From positions 175,946 through 239,945 of the forward strand of contig CAVSBE010000006.1 in assembly GCA_963726135.1 (NCBI GenBank): a stretch of DNA of 64,000 nt, read 5' to 3'. The notes under the pieces are model-generated. The model was not told where the DNA came from, did not search any database, and worked only from the letters and a program-made list of their open reading frames with translations. Positions 45,930 to 54,568 of the stretch are shown here, piece by piece; within the stretch, counting starts at the first letter, position 1, and the number at the start of each line of letters is the position of its first letter. The translations under genes were made by a program, and so were the position numbers. Source of the stretch: Bog-473 sp963726135 (GTDB lineage Bacteria; Actinomycetota; Acidimicrobiia; Acidimicrobiales; RAAP-2).

Positions 45930-46363
45930 CATTACCGAGGGCCCGTCCCTCCGCGGTGGCCCGGCGACGCTCAGTGACCGGCGGCTGGGGTCCGGGGGCA
46001 GGGGAAACGCGACCCGGAGAGCGGCACCCCCACCGGGGGCATCCTCGACCCACGCCCGTCCGCCCTGGAGCTCGGCGAACCGCCGCACGATGAAGAGCCC
46101 GAGGCCGAGCCCGCTCGACTCGCGGCGGCTGTCGCGTTCGTGGTGGGGATCGAGATGCTGCACGACGACCACCGGGACGGGGAGGTCTCGTGGCAGGTCG
46201 ACCAGGACCCGGCTCAGAGCGGCGAGGCCCCGGCAGAGGCGGCAATGGCGATGATGTCGAGTCCGCCACCGGGACCAGGGCCGTCGCCGTGGTCCTTCGA
46301 AATGGTTGCCGCAGGCACCGCGCTGTCGTCGCGTCTCTCGCCGGTGTTCGAAGTCTCCTGCAC
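45930..46363 (-). pseudogene. Collapsed CheB-methylesterase / histidine-kinase remnant
   Basis: The minus strand carries the start of a CheB-like domain (DIIAIAASAG, one missing G at about 46232, then LAALSRVLVDLPRDLP and VVVVQHLDPHH, with the catalytic Ser and His regions). Immediately after, near 46110-46139, comes the last part of a histidine-kinase ATPase domain: SSGLGLGLFIVRRFAELQGG and AWVEDAPGGGAALRVAFPLP. Everything between, including the CheR, PAS and H-box parts usual in CheB-CheR-kinase fusion proteins, is missing. The frame continues past the homology to 45789 over the acyl-CoA dehydrogenase. It looks like an internal deletion of a long hybrid sensor, or an assembly collapse. GTG 46363 is the likely former start. 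Confidence 0.65.
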
Positions 46364-46403
46364 AGTGTTGTCTTCCCTGCTCGAGGGAATAGTCTCGCAT
46401 ACC

Positions 46404-47141
46404 ATGCGTCCCGAGACGACTTTCGACCAGCCGGGAGGTGCCGTCGCGGGGAGCGGGCGCGACGGGGACAGGGCGGGCGGCGAGGCGTTGCTGAGGGTCA
46501 TGGTCGTCGACGACCACCCGGTCTTCGCCGAGGCATTGGCGCTGGCCATGAACGCCTCGGGACAGGTGTCATGTGTCGCCATTGCCCCCGATGCCGACGA
46601 GGCGCAGCGTCTGGCCTCCGAGACCGAGCCGGACGTCGTCGTGATGGACGTCGAGCTCGGCGGGACCGACGGCATCGCCGCCACCCGTTCGCTGCGCGAG
46701 GGCCATCCTGGCACCCGCGTCCTTGTCTTGACGGCCCAGGCCCCGACGGCAACCCTCGTCCAGGCGGCGGCCGACGCCGGTGCGTCGGCCCTGTTGTCCA
46801 AGGGCGCCAGCCTCAGCGTCGTGGTCGAGACCGTCTCGTCGCTGACGGACCACTGCTTCACCCTGGACCGCCGGACCGTCGGAGTGCTGTGTGCGCCCGC
46901 TCTGTCCGGCCAGGATGCGCGGACCCGCCCAGCGTCCGCCCTGTTGACGCGCCGCGAGCAAGACATCCTCGGGCTCCTCGTCAGCGGGGTCGACCTCCAG
47001 ACGGCGTCGGTCCGGCTGGGCATCACGGTGAACACGGCGCGGGGCTACGTGAAGAACCTGTACCGCAAGCTCGGGGTGCACAACCAGCTCGAGCTGCTGG
47101 CCGTGGCCAGGGAGAAGGGTCTCCTCGAACCGGCCGGGTGA
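46404..47141 (+). CDS. NarL/FixJ-family response regulator
   Basis: A 245-residue regulator. Receiver: VMVVDDHPVFAEALALAM, the phospho-Asp in DVVVMDVELGGTDG, and VLVLTAQAP with the switch Thr. A LuxR-type helix-turn-helix follows near the end: LLTRREQDILGLLVSGV, NTARGYVKNLYRKLGVHNQLEL. It binds DNA as a dimer when phosphorylated. A short acidic and basic N-terminal extension of about 30 residues precedes the receiver. It is divergent from the CheB/kinase remnant and was probably regulated by that sensor. ATG 46404 chosen; a longer upstream frame has no homology. Confidence 0.92.
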   Translation: MRPETTFDQPGGAVAGSGRDGDRAGGEALLRVMVVDDHPVFAEALALAMNASGQVSCVAIAPDADEAQRLASETEPDVVVMDVELGGTDGIAATRSLREGHPGTRVLVLTAQAPTATLVQAAADAGASALLSKGASLSVVVETVSSLTDHCFTLDRRTVGVLCAPALSGQDARTRPASALLTRREQDILGLLVSGVDLQTASVRLGITVNTARGYVKNLYRKLGVHNQLELLAVAREKGLLEPAG

Positions 47142-47152
47142 GGCATCGCTTT

Positions 47153-47167
47153 CCCCTGGAACAGGGG
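47153..47167 (+). terminator. Hairpin after the NarL-type regulator gene
   Basis: CCCCTG and CAGGGG form a 6-bp stem with loop GAA, twelve bases after the stop. There is no T-run. Possible terminator. Confidence 0.35.
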
Positions 47168-47271
47168 GCGTCCACCGGCGGGGTGACGGTGACCTTTGCC
47201 CCTAGCCTGTGACGGCTGGAGCGGGCGATGATGCCGCCAGACGCCGACCGACCTGAAGAGGGAGAACGACC

Positions 47272-47691
47272 ATGCTGGTGAGAGAGTGTCTGACGTCCGC
47301 GCCGGTGACGGTCCCTCCCGGCTGCACCCTCGAGGAGGCGGGGCAGCTGATGGGGAGCCACGGGGTCGGATCGCTCCTCGTCGTCGACGGCGACCGCCTG
47401 GTCGGGATCGTCACCGACCGTGACATCACGGTGCGGGGGACGGCAGAGGGAAAGCCGGCGACGGCCGACGTGGGGTCTGTCATGACGGCCGACCCCGTCA
47501 CCATCCAGGGCTCGGCCGACGTGCAGGGGGCCTTCAAGGTGTTCCGGACGGCCACGGCGCGCCGGCTCCCGGTGCTCGAGGAGGACGAGCTGGCCGGCAT
47601 CATCTCGGTCGACGACCTGCTGATCTCGCTGGTCGCCGAGTTCGCGGCGGTCATGTCCCCGGTGGCCCAGGAACTGCGCCACCCGGCGTAG
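47272..47691 (+). CDS. Two-CBS-domain protein
   Basis: A 139-residue protein made only of a Bateman pair: first CBS with GVGSLLVVDGDRLVGIVTDRD, second with ARRLPVLEEDELAGIISVDDL. CBS pairs bind adenine nucleotides or SAM and signal energy or stress state. ATG 47272 is preceded by GAGGGAGA. It stands alone downstream of the response regulator, and the partner protein is unknown. Small stand-alone CBS proteins are common in actinobacterial dormancy and stress regulons. Confidence 0.9.
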   Translation: MLVRECLTSAPVTVPPGCTLEEAGQLMGSHGVGSLLVVDGDRLVGIVTDRDITVRGTAEGKPATADVGSVMTADPVTIQGSADVQGAFKVFRTATARRLPVLEEDELAGIISVDDLLISLVAEFAAVMSPVAQELRHPA

Positions 47692-47718
47692 GCCCGTGCC
47701 GCGCCCATGCCGGGACCT

Positions 47719-49056
47719 TCAGCTGGTGCGGCGCTCCCGGTGCACCACGCCGTCCCCGGCACTCGAGAGGCGGATCACGTTCGTCGCCTCGGCTCCGCCA
47801 TGGCCGGAGGGCTCCTCGAGGCTCTCGGCGCCGCGTTGGCGCTGGTGCGAGGCCAGCACGAACAGCGGGACGCTGGCGAGGAGGGTGGCGACCCCGCCCA
47901 GTGCGAGCGCCACCCGGGGGTTGGTGACGTCGCTCAGGTAGCCGAGGAGGGGCGCCCCGATCGGCGTGCTCCCGAGGAAGGCGATGGCGTTGAGTGACAT
48001 CACTCGACCCCGCATGCTCGGTTCCGCCCGCAGTTGCAGGGTGGCGTTGTTGGTGGCGACGAAGGAGATGCTCGCCGCGCCCATGGGCACCAGCAGCACA
48101 ATCGCCCAGGCCCGGGACGGCGCGCAGGCGACCGCCAGGATGGCCACCCCGAAGGCGAGGCCGATGCAGGCGAGCAGCCGGGTGGACGGTCGGCTGTGGA
48201 ATGCGGTGGTCAGCCCGCCGAGCACCGCGCCAGCGCCCATCGCCACCATGAACACGCTGTAGAGAGCTCCCCCCCGTCGAAGGTGAACTTTGCCAGGAGC
48301 GGCAGCGTCACCGTGAAGTTGAAGGCGAAGACGCCCACGACCGCCATGGAGATGAGCGGCAGCTTCAAGTCGGGCGTGGCCCACACGTAGCGCAGACCCT
48401 CGCGGACCTGGCCCCTCGCCCGCACGACACCCGGTCGCCGGTACAGCTCGGCCGCGCGCATCATGGCCAGCGCCACGATGACGGCGGCGTACGACGCGGC
48501 GTTCACGAAGAAGCACGTGGCCACACCCACGGTGAGGATCAGGGCCCCGCCGATCGCCGGTCCGATGACCCGGGCCGAATTCGATCAGCACGCTGTTGAG
48601 GCTGACCGCGTTCGGGAGGAGGTCCAGACCGACCATCTCGGAGACGAAGGTCTGACGGGCCGGGTTGTCGAAGATGTTCACGAAACCGAGACCGGCCGCG
48701 AGGAGGTAGATCTGCCAGAGAGTGACGGAATGCGTCACGACCAGGATGCCCAGAGCGAGCGCGAGCACCCCTGCGGTCCCCTGAGTCACGTAGAGCACCT
48801 TGCGCTTGTCGAGCCTGTCGGCGATCAGGCCACCGAACGGACCGAGCAGCAAGAGAGGCAGGAATTGCAGGCTGGTGGCGATCGCCACGTCGATCCCGCT
48901 GCCGTGCAGCGGGAAGAGGATGAGGTAGGCCTGTGCGACTGTCTGCATCCAGGTGCCCGACACAGAGATCACCTGGCCGGTGAAGTAGAGCCGGTAGTTC
49001 CGGACCGAGATGGCGCGGAAGGTCCGGCGCCCGGCCGCCCTGACACGTCGCCTCAC
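47719..49056 (-). CDS. MFS transporter (two compensating frame breaks)
   Basis: A major-facilitator protein of about 445 residues of the enterobactin-exporter-like group. N-terminal frame: RNYRLYFTGQVISVSGTWMQ, and GGLIADRLDKRKVLYVTQ (the loop 2-3 motif A). The central part is in another frame (VGVATCFFVNAASYAAVIVA, YVWATPDLKLPLISMAVVG), between one extra G near 48572 and a short G-run at 48269-48275. Then the first frame resumes (YSVFMVAMGAGAVLGGL). Such proteins export siderophores or drugs. GTG 49056 overlaps the stop of the MarR gene, so the transporter is under MarR control. Confidence 0.88.
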   Translation of the reverse strand: MRRRVRAAGRRTFRAISVRNYRLYFTGQVISVSGTWMQTVAQAYLILFPLHGSGIDVAIATSLQFLPLLLLGPFGGLIADRLDKRKVLYVTQGTAGVLALALGILVVTHSVTLWQIYLLAAGLGFVNIFDNPARQTFVSEMVGLDLLPNAVSLNSVLIEFGPGHRTGDRRGPDPHRGCGHVLLRERRVVRRRHRGAGHDARGRAVPATGCRAGEGPGPRGSALRVGHARLEAAAHLHGGRGRLRLQLHGDAAAPGKVHLRRGGALYSVFMVAMGAGAVLGGLTTAFHSRPSTRLLACIGLAFGVAILAVACAPSRAWAIVLLVPMGAASISFVATNNATLQLRAEPSMRGRVMSLNAIAFLGSTPIGAPLLGYLSDVTNPRVALALGGVATLLASVPLFVLASHQRQRGAESLEEPSGHGGAEATNVIRLSSAGDGVVHRERRTS

Positions 49057-49493
49057 GAGTCCTCCAAGAGGTGCTCGAGCAGGGCCACCAGCTCAAGCGC
49101 ACGGCGCTGCTCGTCGGGGTCGAGCTCGGCCAAGCGTCGCAGGAGGAAGGCCGTCTTGCGGGTCCGCATCCGCTCGAGCGCCCGCTCCCCCGACGGCGTG
49201 ATGCGCACCCGGGCGCTACGCCGGTCCGTGGCATCGGCGACACGAGTTACCATCCCCGCCTCGGTCAGGCTGGCCACGATCCTCGTCATGGTCGGGGGTT
49301 GCACCTGCTCGATGCCCGCCAGCTCGCCGAGCGTCGGGCTCCCGTGGCGGTGGACCGAGCCCAACGCCGACGCCTGGGCGGGCGAGAGGCCCCCCAGCGA
49401 CTCCTGGCGCAGGCGCCGCTGGAGGCGGTTGACGGCGATGCGCAGGCGGCCGGCCACCTCCTCGTTGGTCAGCGGGACCGCCTTCGCACTCAT
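49053..49493 (-). CDS. MarR-family transcriptional regulator
   Basis: A 146-residue winged-helix repressor of MarR type: LSPAQASALGSVHRHGSPTL, LAGIEQVQPPTMTRIVASLT as recognition region, and the wing VTRVADATDRRSARVRITP, with dimerisation helices at both ends. It probably represses itself and the MFS gene and releases DNA when bound by a small ligand. ATG 49493 lies seven bases after a TATAAT box, so the mRNA should be leaderless; the upstream ATG at 49502 would overlap the -10 box. A palindrome in the promoter is the likely operator. Confidence 0.93.
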   Translation of the reverse strand: MSAKAVPLTNEEVAGRLRIAVNRLQRRLRQESLGGLSPAQASALGSVHRHGSPTLGELAGIEQVQPPTMTRIVASLTEAGMVTRVADATDRRSARVRITPSGERALERMRTRKTAFLLRRLAELDPDEQRRALELVALLEHLLEDS

Positions 49494-49500
49494 GGGTCCC

Positions 49501-49528
49501 ATTATAGTTAGTTGAGCTAACTAATCAA
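49501..49528 (-). promoter_or_regulatory. Promoter and operator of the MarR-MFS operon
   Basis: On the minus strand TTGATT (49523-49528) and TATAAT (49501-49506) are separated by 16 bases. Between them lies the perfect inverted repeat TTAGTT-N5-AACTAA (49508-49524). A MarR dimer bound there would block RNA polymerase. Confidence 0.75.
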
Positions 49529-49582
49529 TCGGCGGCGCGGCGGAAGTGGCGCCAGCAGCGCCGTCGCCGGCGTCCTCAGAGC

Positions 49583-49918
49583 TCAGAAATTGGGGACGTA
49601 GCCGCCCGAGCCGAGCGAGGCGCTCTCGTCCAAGCTCAGCGAATCGTCGAGCCCACCGATGACCTCGGTCACCCAGGGGAGGCGGTCGCGCAAAATTCGC
49701 TCGACGCCGCCCGACAGGGTCGCCGAGCTCACGGCGCAGGAGCTGCACGCGCCCTGGAGCTGCACCTCGACGACACCGGTCTCGACATCGGCCCGCACCA
49801 GAACCAGGTCGCCGCCATCGGCCTGCACGGCGGGCCGCATCAGGTCCATGATCGCCTGCAGCTTCTCCAGGCGATCGGACCGCTCGGCGTCGTCAAGTTC
49901 GGACTTGGTCTCGGGCAC
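49583..49918 (-). CDS. NifU-like C-terminal domain protein (Fe-S scaffold)
   Basis: A 111-residue protein of Nfu type: MRPAVQADGGDLVLV, then GACSSCAVSSATLSGGVERIL with the CxxC pair that binds a labile Fe-S cluster between two monomers. It would deliver clusters to apo-proteins. GTG 49918 gives the N-terminus. It is monocistronic and divergent from the cNMP-domain gene. The C-terminal tail is Ser/Gly-rich. Confidence 0.9.
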   Translation of the reverse strand: MPETKSELDDAERSDRLEKLQAIMDLMRPAVQADGGDLVLVRADVETGVVEVQLQGACSSCAVSSATLSGGVERILRDRLPWVTEVIGGLDDSLSLDESASLGSGGYVPNF

Positions 49919-49997
49919 CTCACCATTCTGCCGTGCGCGGCCCTCCCCGTGACCGCCCCGCCCTCGGCCCGCCCCGCCCCCGGCGCACGGCGAGGGT

Positions 49998-50003
49998 TAG
50001 GAT
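49998..50003 (+). promoter_or_regulatory. -10 box of the cNMP-domain gene
   Basis: TAGGAT, within the longer TTAGGAT, lies 59 bases before ATG 50063, and a GAAGGGGAA ribosome site lies near the start. Confidence 0.4.
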
Positions 50004-50062
50004 CCGGCCAACCACCAGGACACGGGCCGTGCGCGCTCGGGATAGCGAAGGGGAACGAAGCC

Positions 50063-50434
50063 ATGAGCGTGAGAGTTTTCGGCGTCTTCAAGGCTGCCAC
50101 CGACACGAGGGACGTTCCCGCCGGGACGGTCATCTTCGAGGCAGGCTCCACCGGGGAAGAGATGTTCGGCGTCGTGGCGGGCAAGGTCGAGCTGCGCCTG
50201 CCCGACGGCCGGGACGTGGCCATCGGCCCCGACGAGACCTTCGGCGAGATGGCGTTGGTCGACAAGTCGCCCCGCAGCGCCACCGCGACGGCGCTCGAGG
50301 ACTCCCAGCTGGCGGTCATCGACAAGCACCGCTTTCTCTTCTTGGTGACCGAGACGCCGACCTTCGCGCTCCAGGTCATGTCGAGCCTGGCGGAGCGCCT
50401 GCGCGCCACCCAGGAAGGCGGCGCCGGGGGCTGA
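50063..50434 (+). CDS. Stand-alone cyclic-nucleotide-binding domain protein
   Basis: A 123-residue single cNMP-binding barrel: VPAGTVIFEAGSTGEEMFGV, VELRLPDGRDVAI, and the phosphate-binding cassette FGEMALVDKSPRSATATA, with the Glu and Arg that contact cAMP. No helix-turn-helix follows, so it is not a CRP-type regulator. It could sense cAMP for a partner or have lost ligand binding. ATG 50063 is preceded by a good ribosome site. The stop lies four bases from the convergent hydrolase stop. Confidence 0.9.
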   Translation: MSVRVFGVFKAATDTRDVPAGTVIFEAGSTGEEMFGVVAGKVELRLPDGRDVAIGPDETFGEMALVDKSPRSATATALEDSQLAVIDKHRFLFLVTETPTFALQVMSSLAERLRATQEGGAGG

Positions 50435-50438
50435 CGTC

Positions 50439-51323
50439 TCAGTCGAGACCGACCGGCTCGGGTGATGCACCCCGCCGGACGGGATTCGACAACTCTCCGA
50501 TCCCTTCGATCGCGATGCGCACGGTGTCCCCATCTTGCAGGAATCGGGGCGGCTCGAGCCCGGCGCCGACCCCGGCGGGGGTCCCCGTGGCGATGACGGT
50601 GCCCGGCTCGAGCGGGAACGCCGTCGTCAGGTACTCGATCATGTGCGCGCAGTCGAAGATCATGTCGGCCGTGGACGAGTCCTGGCGCAGCTCGTCGTTG
50701 ACCCAGGTGCGGATGCGCGACGCGCCGGGGTCGCCCAGCTCGTCGCCCGTCACCAGCTCGGGGCCGCATGGGGCGTGGGTGTCGAACGACTTGCCCATCG
50801 TGAACGTGGGTGTCCGCCACTGCCAGTCGCGGGCGCTCACGTCGTTGATGACGGTATAGCCCGCGATCACCTCGTGGGCCCGGGCGGCGGGCACGTGCTG
50901 GCAGCGCCGGCCGATCACCATGGCCAACTCGCCCTCGTAGTCGACCATGTCAGACACCGACGGCAGCACGATGGGATCGCCGGGTCCCGCGATGGCGGTC
51001 CGCTGCTTGTTGAACCAGTACTGCCACTCGGGCGGCTCACGGCCCATCTCGGCCACGTGAGCCCGGTAATTCATGCCGATGGCAAGGATGGTGGGCGGCT
51101 GCGGCACGGGTGCATGACGTCGGACGGCCGACAACGGATGGCGAGCCGCCCTCCCAGCCGGTGCGGCACGGACCACCTCGAGCGCGCCGGGACCGAGCCC
51201 CAGCAGCTCGAGCATGGTGGCGGGCAACCCCGTGGCGGGGTCGCTGAGGTCGACGACCTCGTCGCCGACGATCAAGCCGGGTCGCGGGTTCCCGGGCGGG
51301 AGCGAAAAGCTCGCCAGGCGCAC
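50439..51323 (-). CDS. Fumarylacetoacetate hydrolase family protein
   Basis: A 294-residue FAH-superfamily enzyme: ILAIGMNYRAHVAEMG, the metal-site Glu residues in VDYEGELAMVIGRRC, VINDVSARDWQWR, the TMGKSFDTHAPCGPELV motif, and GTVIATGTPAGVG. The family includes oxaloacetate decarboxylases, acylpyruvases and isomerases of aromatic degradation. The reaction cannot be fixed. Start ATG 51323 gives MRLASFSLPPG, normal for the long form with its N-terminal domain. Confidence 0.92.
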   Translation of the reverse strand: MRLASFSLPPGNPRPGLIVGDEVVDLSDPATGLPATMLELLGLGPGALEVVRAAPAGRAARHPLSAVRRHAPVPQPPTILAIGMNYRAHVAEMGREPPEWQYWFNKQRTAIAGPGDPIVLPSVSDMVDYEGELAMVIGRRCQHVPAARAHEVIAGYTVINDVSARDWQWRTPTFTMGKSFDTHAPCGPELVTGDELGDPGASRIRTWVNDELRQDSSTADMIFDCAHMIEYLTTAFPLEPGTVIATGTPAGVGAGLEPPRFLQDGDTVRIAIEGIGELSNPVRRGASPEPVGLD

Positions 51324-51345
51324 CGCGGCCTCTCCCCCGCCGGCC

Positions 51346-51951
51346 TCAGCCGAGCTGGGCCTTGTACGCCTCCCAGTGCTTGGTGGCGTGCCGGGCGGAG
51401 AAGGCGCCGATGACCTCGACCACCCCGAAGAGGATGGCGGCGATGCCGATCAGTACGACGAGCGCCGTCAGCGGCGCACCGGGGTGCCGGATGCAGAGAA
51501 ATCCGATGGCGACAACGACGATGCCGCGGATGAGATACGCCCACCAGTAGGGCAGGTAGTGGTTCCGGATCGAATCGATGATGTCGAAGATGCCCAGCAC
51601 CAAGAAGGTCCAACCGACGAGGACGGCGACGATGAAGATGGTGATGTGGGGCCACACGAACCCCACGACGCCGGCGCCGACCCAGATCACCCCGAATATC
51701 AGGTGGAGCCACCGCTGACGCGCCATCCTGATCGCGCCGATGATCTCGAAGAGTCCGACTGCGATGAAGAACCCGCTGGCCAGGTAGATGATTGCGTACA
51801 CGCTGGCATGCCGATAGCTGATCACGAACATGCCGAAGATCATGGAGAAGATGCCACCGACCAGGTACCAGCCCCACATCTTCTCGAGCTGTGTGCTGAC
51901 GGCGTCGCCGATCGCGATGTCGTCGTCGGTGATCACGGTGACTACTGTCAT
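51346..51951 (-). CDS. HdeD-family membrane protein (DUF308)
   Basis: A 201-residue protein with six predicted transmembrane helices in three pairs, e.g. WYLVGGIFSMIFGMFVISY, AIIYLASGFFIAVGLFEII and IRGIVVVAIGFLCI. The repeated pattern of two helices with a short Arg-containing loop is the DUF308/HdeD repeat, known from E. coli acid resistance. Function in actinobacteria is undefined. ATG 51951. It is upstream of, and on the same strand as, the FAH-family gene (22-base gap). Confidence 0.9.
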   Translation of the reverse strand: MTVVTVITDDDIAIGDAVSTQLEKMWGWYLVGGIFSMIFGMFVISYRHASVYAIIYLASGFFIAVGLFEIIGAIRMARQRWLHLIFGVIWVGAGVVGFVWPHITIFIVAVLVGWTFLVLGIFDIIDSIRNHYLPYWWAYLIRGIVVVAIGFLCIRHPGAPLTALVVLIGIAAILFGVVEVIGAFSARHATKHWEAYKAQLG

Positions 51952-52017
51952 GATGTCCCCCTTGGCGAGCAGGAGTGCACTACGTCTCGCCGCAGCGTAC
52001 CGCCGCGCCGCCCGTGA

Positions 52018-53229
52018 TCAGCGGATGCAGGTCCGGAGCGCGTGGAGGGCCCGACTCCCCCAGGACGCACCGGCGGCCGCCCAACGGCCCGGGAACTCGA
52101 ACACGTCGTCGGCGTCCGCCCAGAGCTCGTCCTCCACGGGTTGGAGCACCTCTCGCACCGCAGCGAGCGCAGCCGGGTCACCCTCGACATGCTGGCGAAC
52201 GACGTCGGCCGCGTGCCACAACTCCTCGCCGGACAGCTCGGCGGGCACGAACGGCGGCGGCCCGGCGAGCGAGCGCGGGAACGCGGGCACGTAGATGCTG
52301 GCACAGGGGCTCCCCGGCGCCACGTGGACGCGCAGCGGCTCCCCCTCGGCAATGCCGCGCGGGAGCTCCGCGATCATGGACGCCGCGGTGACGCTGCGAC
52401 CGCGCACGTGCATGCAGACGCTCACACCCCTGAAGTCCCCGCCGACCCTGGGCGGCGGCGCGTGGACCGGGCCCGGCAGGCCCGGAGCCCCCCACGGCCC
52501 CGTCCCGTGGTCGCGCAGGTGGGCGGCGGTGGCGGCGGGGGTGAGCCCGCCGGGAGGGGCCGAGTCGAGGAAGCGGCGGCTGGCCGCCAGCCGGACGTCG
52601 GCGTAGCGGGTGTCCTCGCCGAGGTCGCGGTAGCGCCCGAAGCCTTCGCCCGGCGCCAGACCGCCCGAGGCGCGCGTCCACTCGCGGTCGAGGGTGATGC
52701 GGTTGGAGATCGCGGTGCCGGCGGGGAACGGCGCGGCTGCGAATTCGGAGCCCGCCGTGTCGAGGACGAAGGCGCGGGTCGGATCGGCGACGAGGAACGA
52801 GGAGTCGTACGCCTCTTGACGGGCCGCGTCGGCGATGCCGCCTTGCCCGCAGTCCTCGAGGAGTCCGGTCATCACGTCGACGGCCTCGGCGGCGGTGCGG
52901 GCCCGCTCGAGGCCGAGGCGGACGAGGTCCATGCCGATCAGGGCCGGCTTCGCCGCCGCCACGTCGTGGGTCGTGTTGACACGCTCGTTCCCGATGGCCA
53001 CGGCGTGCTCGTTGACCCCGTGCTCGGCCCCCCACAGCCAGGTCGGGCAGGACAGGAAGGTGGCGTGCGCGCCGGTGTCCCCGATGGCGAGGTACTGCGT
53101 GCGCAGGGTGCACCCGGCCGAGGCGCGACGACCGAACGGCCAAGCGACCTGGACCTCGCCGGGTGGGCGGTCCGAGTTCTTGGCGAACACCATGCCGCCG
53201 GGACCCGGAGCACACAGCGTGTCACACAT
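52018..53229 (-). CDS. C69-type Ntn hydrolase (dipeptidase/acyltransferase-like)
   Basis: A 403-residue Ntn hydrolase with the nucleophile at Cys2 (MCDTLC). It continues GGMVFAKNSDRPPGEVQVAW, LWGAEHGVNEHAVAIGNE, and AAFPFPAGTAISNRIT-like core strands. C69 relatives cleave dipeptides or amides after losing only the initiator Met. An acyl-transferase or carcinine-hydrolase-like role is also possible. ATG 53229 is supported by Cys2 and a TACACT box six bases upstream. A much longer frame upstream is antisense to the P450 gene and is rejected. Confidence 0.87.
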   Translation of the reverse strand: MCDTLCAPGPGGMVFAKNSDRPPGEVQVAWPFGRRASAGCTLRTQYLAIGDTGAHATFLSCPTWLWGAEHGVNEHAVAIGNERVNTTHDVAAAKPALIGMDLVRLGLERARTAAEAVDVMTGLLEDCGQGGIADAARQEAYDSSFLVADPTRAFVLDTAGSEFAAAPFPAGTAISNRITLDREWTRASGGLAPGEGFGRYRDLGEDTRYADVRLAASRRFLDSAPPGGLTPAATAAHLRDHGTGPWGAPGLPGPVHAPPPRVGGDFRGVSVCMHVRGRSVTAASMIAELPRGIAEGEPLRVHVAPGSPCASIYVPAFPRSLAGPPPFVPAELSGEELWHAADVVRQHVEGDPAALAAVREVLQPVEDELWADADDVFEFPGRWAAAGASWGSRALHALRTCIR

Positions 53230-53235
53230 GATCGC

Positions 53236-53257
53236 AGTGTAGGGAGGTGGATAGGGT
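53236..53257. promoter_or_regulatory. Divergent -10 boxes of the C69-type hydrolase and P450 genes
   Basis: Minus strand TACACT (53236-53241) is six bases before ATG 53229. Plus strand TAGGGT (53252-53257) is seven bases before ATG 53265. Both predict leaderless mRNAs from a 35-base divergent gap. Confidence 0.45.
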
Positions 53258-53264
53258 GGGTTCC

Positions 53265-54555
53265 ATGGAACCGCGTCCCGTCCTGGCGGTCGACGACATC
53301 GACCTCTCCGACATCGCCTTCTGGGGGCGGCCCTGGAACGAGCGCGAAGGCGCCTTCCAGACGCTGCGCCGCGAGCGTCCCATGGCGTTCTTCGAGGAAC
53401 CCGAGATCCCCGAGGCCTTGAGCTATGTGATACCCAAAGGCAAGGGCTACTACGCGCTCGACGCGGCACGCCGACATCTCGCAGGCAAGCCGGCACCCCG
53501 AGATCTACCAGTCCGGGCGGGGCGCCACCTCCATCGTCGACATGCCCGAGGAGATGCTCGACTTCTTCGGCTCCATGATCAACATGGACAACCCCCGCCA
53601 CGCCCGTCTGCGCCGCATCGTGTCCGCCGCGTTCAACCCCCGCATGATCAAGTCGATCGAGGATCGAATCGATTTCGTCGCCAACGACGTGATCGACCGT
53701 GTCGCCCCGCTCGGGGAGTGCGACTTCGTCGTCGAGGTGGCGGCACGGCTCCCGCTGGCGATCATCTGCGACATGATGGGCGTCGCCGCGTCGGACTACG
53801 ACACGGTGTTCAACGCGTCCAATGTGATCCTCTCGAGCGGCGATCCCGAGTACGTCCCCGAGGGAGCAGACCCGATGGCCGCCTTCATGATGGCCGCGCA
53901 GCAACTCAACCTGCTCATGATCGACCTGGCCACCTATCGCCGGGAGCACCCGACCGACGACGTGACATCCGCCCTGGTCAACACGAACGTCGACGGCGAG
54001 AACCTCACGGACACCGAAGTGGCCGCCTTCTTCATCCTGCTCGTCGTGGCCGGCAACGAGACGACGCGCAACGCCATCAGCCACGGGCTGCTGGCCCTGA
54101 CCCAGCACCCGGACCAGCGCTCGCTGTGGCAGGCGGACCCGGCCGGGGTCGCCGGCACCGGAGTCGACGAGATCGTGCGGTGGGCATCGCCGGTGATCTG
54201 GATGCGTCGGACCGTGGCCGAAGAAGCCGTGCTGGGCGAGACCGAGTTGCATGAGGGTGACAAGGTCATCATGTTCTACAACTCGGCCAACCGGGACGAG
54301 GACGTCTTCGACGACCCCTTCACCTTCGACGTGCGGCGTACGCCCAATCCCCACATCGGCTTCGGTGCGGCCGGCCCCCATTTCTGTCTCGGCGCGCACC
54401 TGGCCCGCCAGGAGATCGACGTGATGTTCCGGCGCCTGTTCGAACGGCTCCCCGACATCGAGAGCGCGGGCGAGCCGGACCGGCTCCTGTCCCCCTTCAT
54501 CAACGGGATCAAGCACCTCGACTGCCGCTTCACGGCCACCGCCGCCCCTCGCTGA
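53265..54555 (+). CDS. Cytochrome P450 (frameshifted)
   Basis: A P450 of about 430 residues. It has the I-helix AAFFILLVVAGNETTRNA (oxygen-binding Thr), the K-helix region DEIVRWASPVIWMRRT, and the haem loop FGAAGPHFCLGAHLAR with the Cys thiolate ligand. The N-terminal 65 codons lie in another frame. Removing one G at 53460 makes LTRHADISQASRHPEIYQSG continuous with the rest. The sequence resembles CYP125/CYP142-like actinobacterial P450s that hydroxylate steroids or fatty acids; that subfamily call is by feel only. The gene is divergent from the C69 hydrolase. Confidence 0.92.
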
Positions 54556-54568
54556 CGAGGGCCGCGCC

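Noticed and set aside
53230..54516. Minus-strand extension of the C69-type hydrolase of more than 400 codons
   Set aside because: Antisense to the P450. The enzyme needs Cys2 at the ATG 53229 start, with a -10 box just before it.
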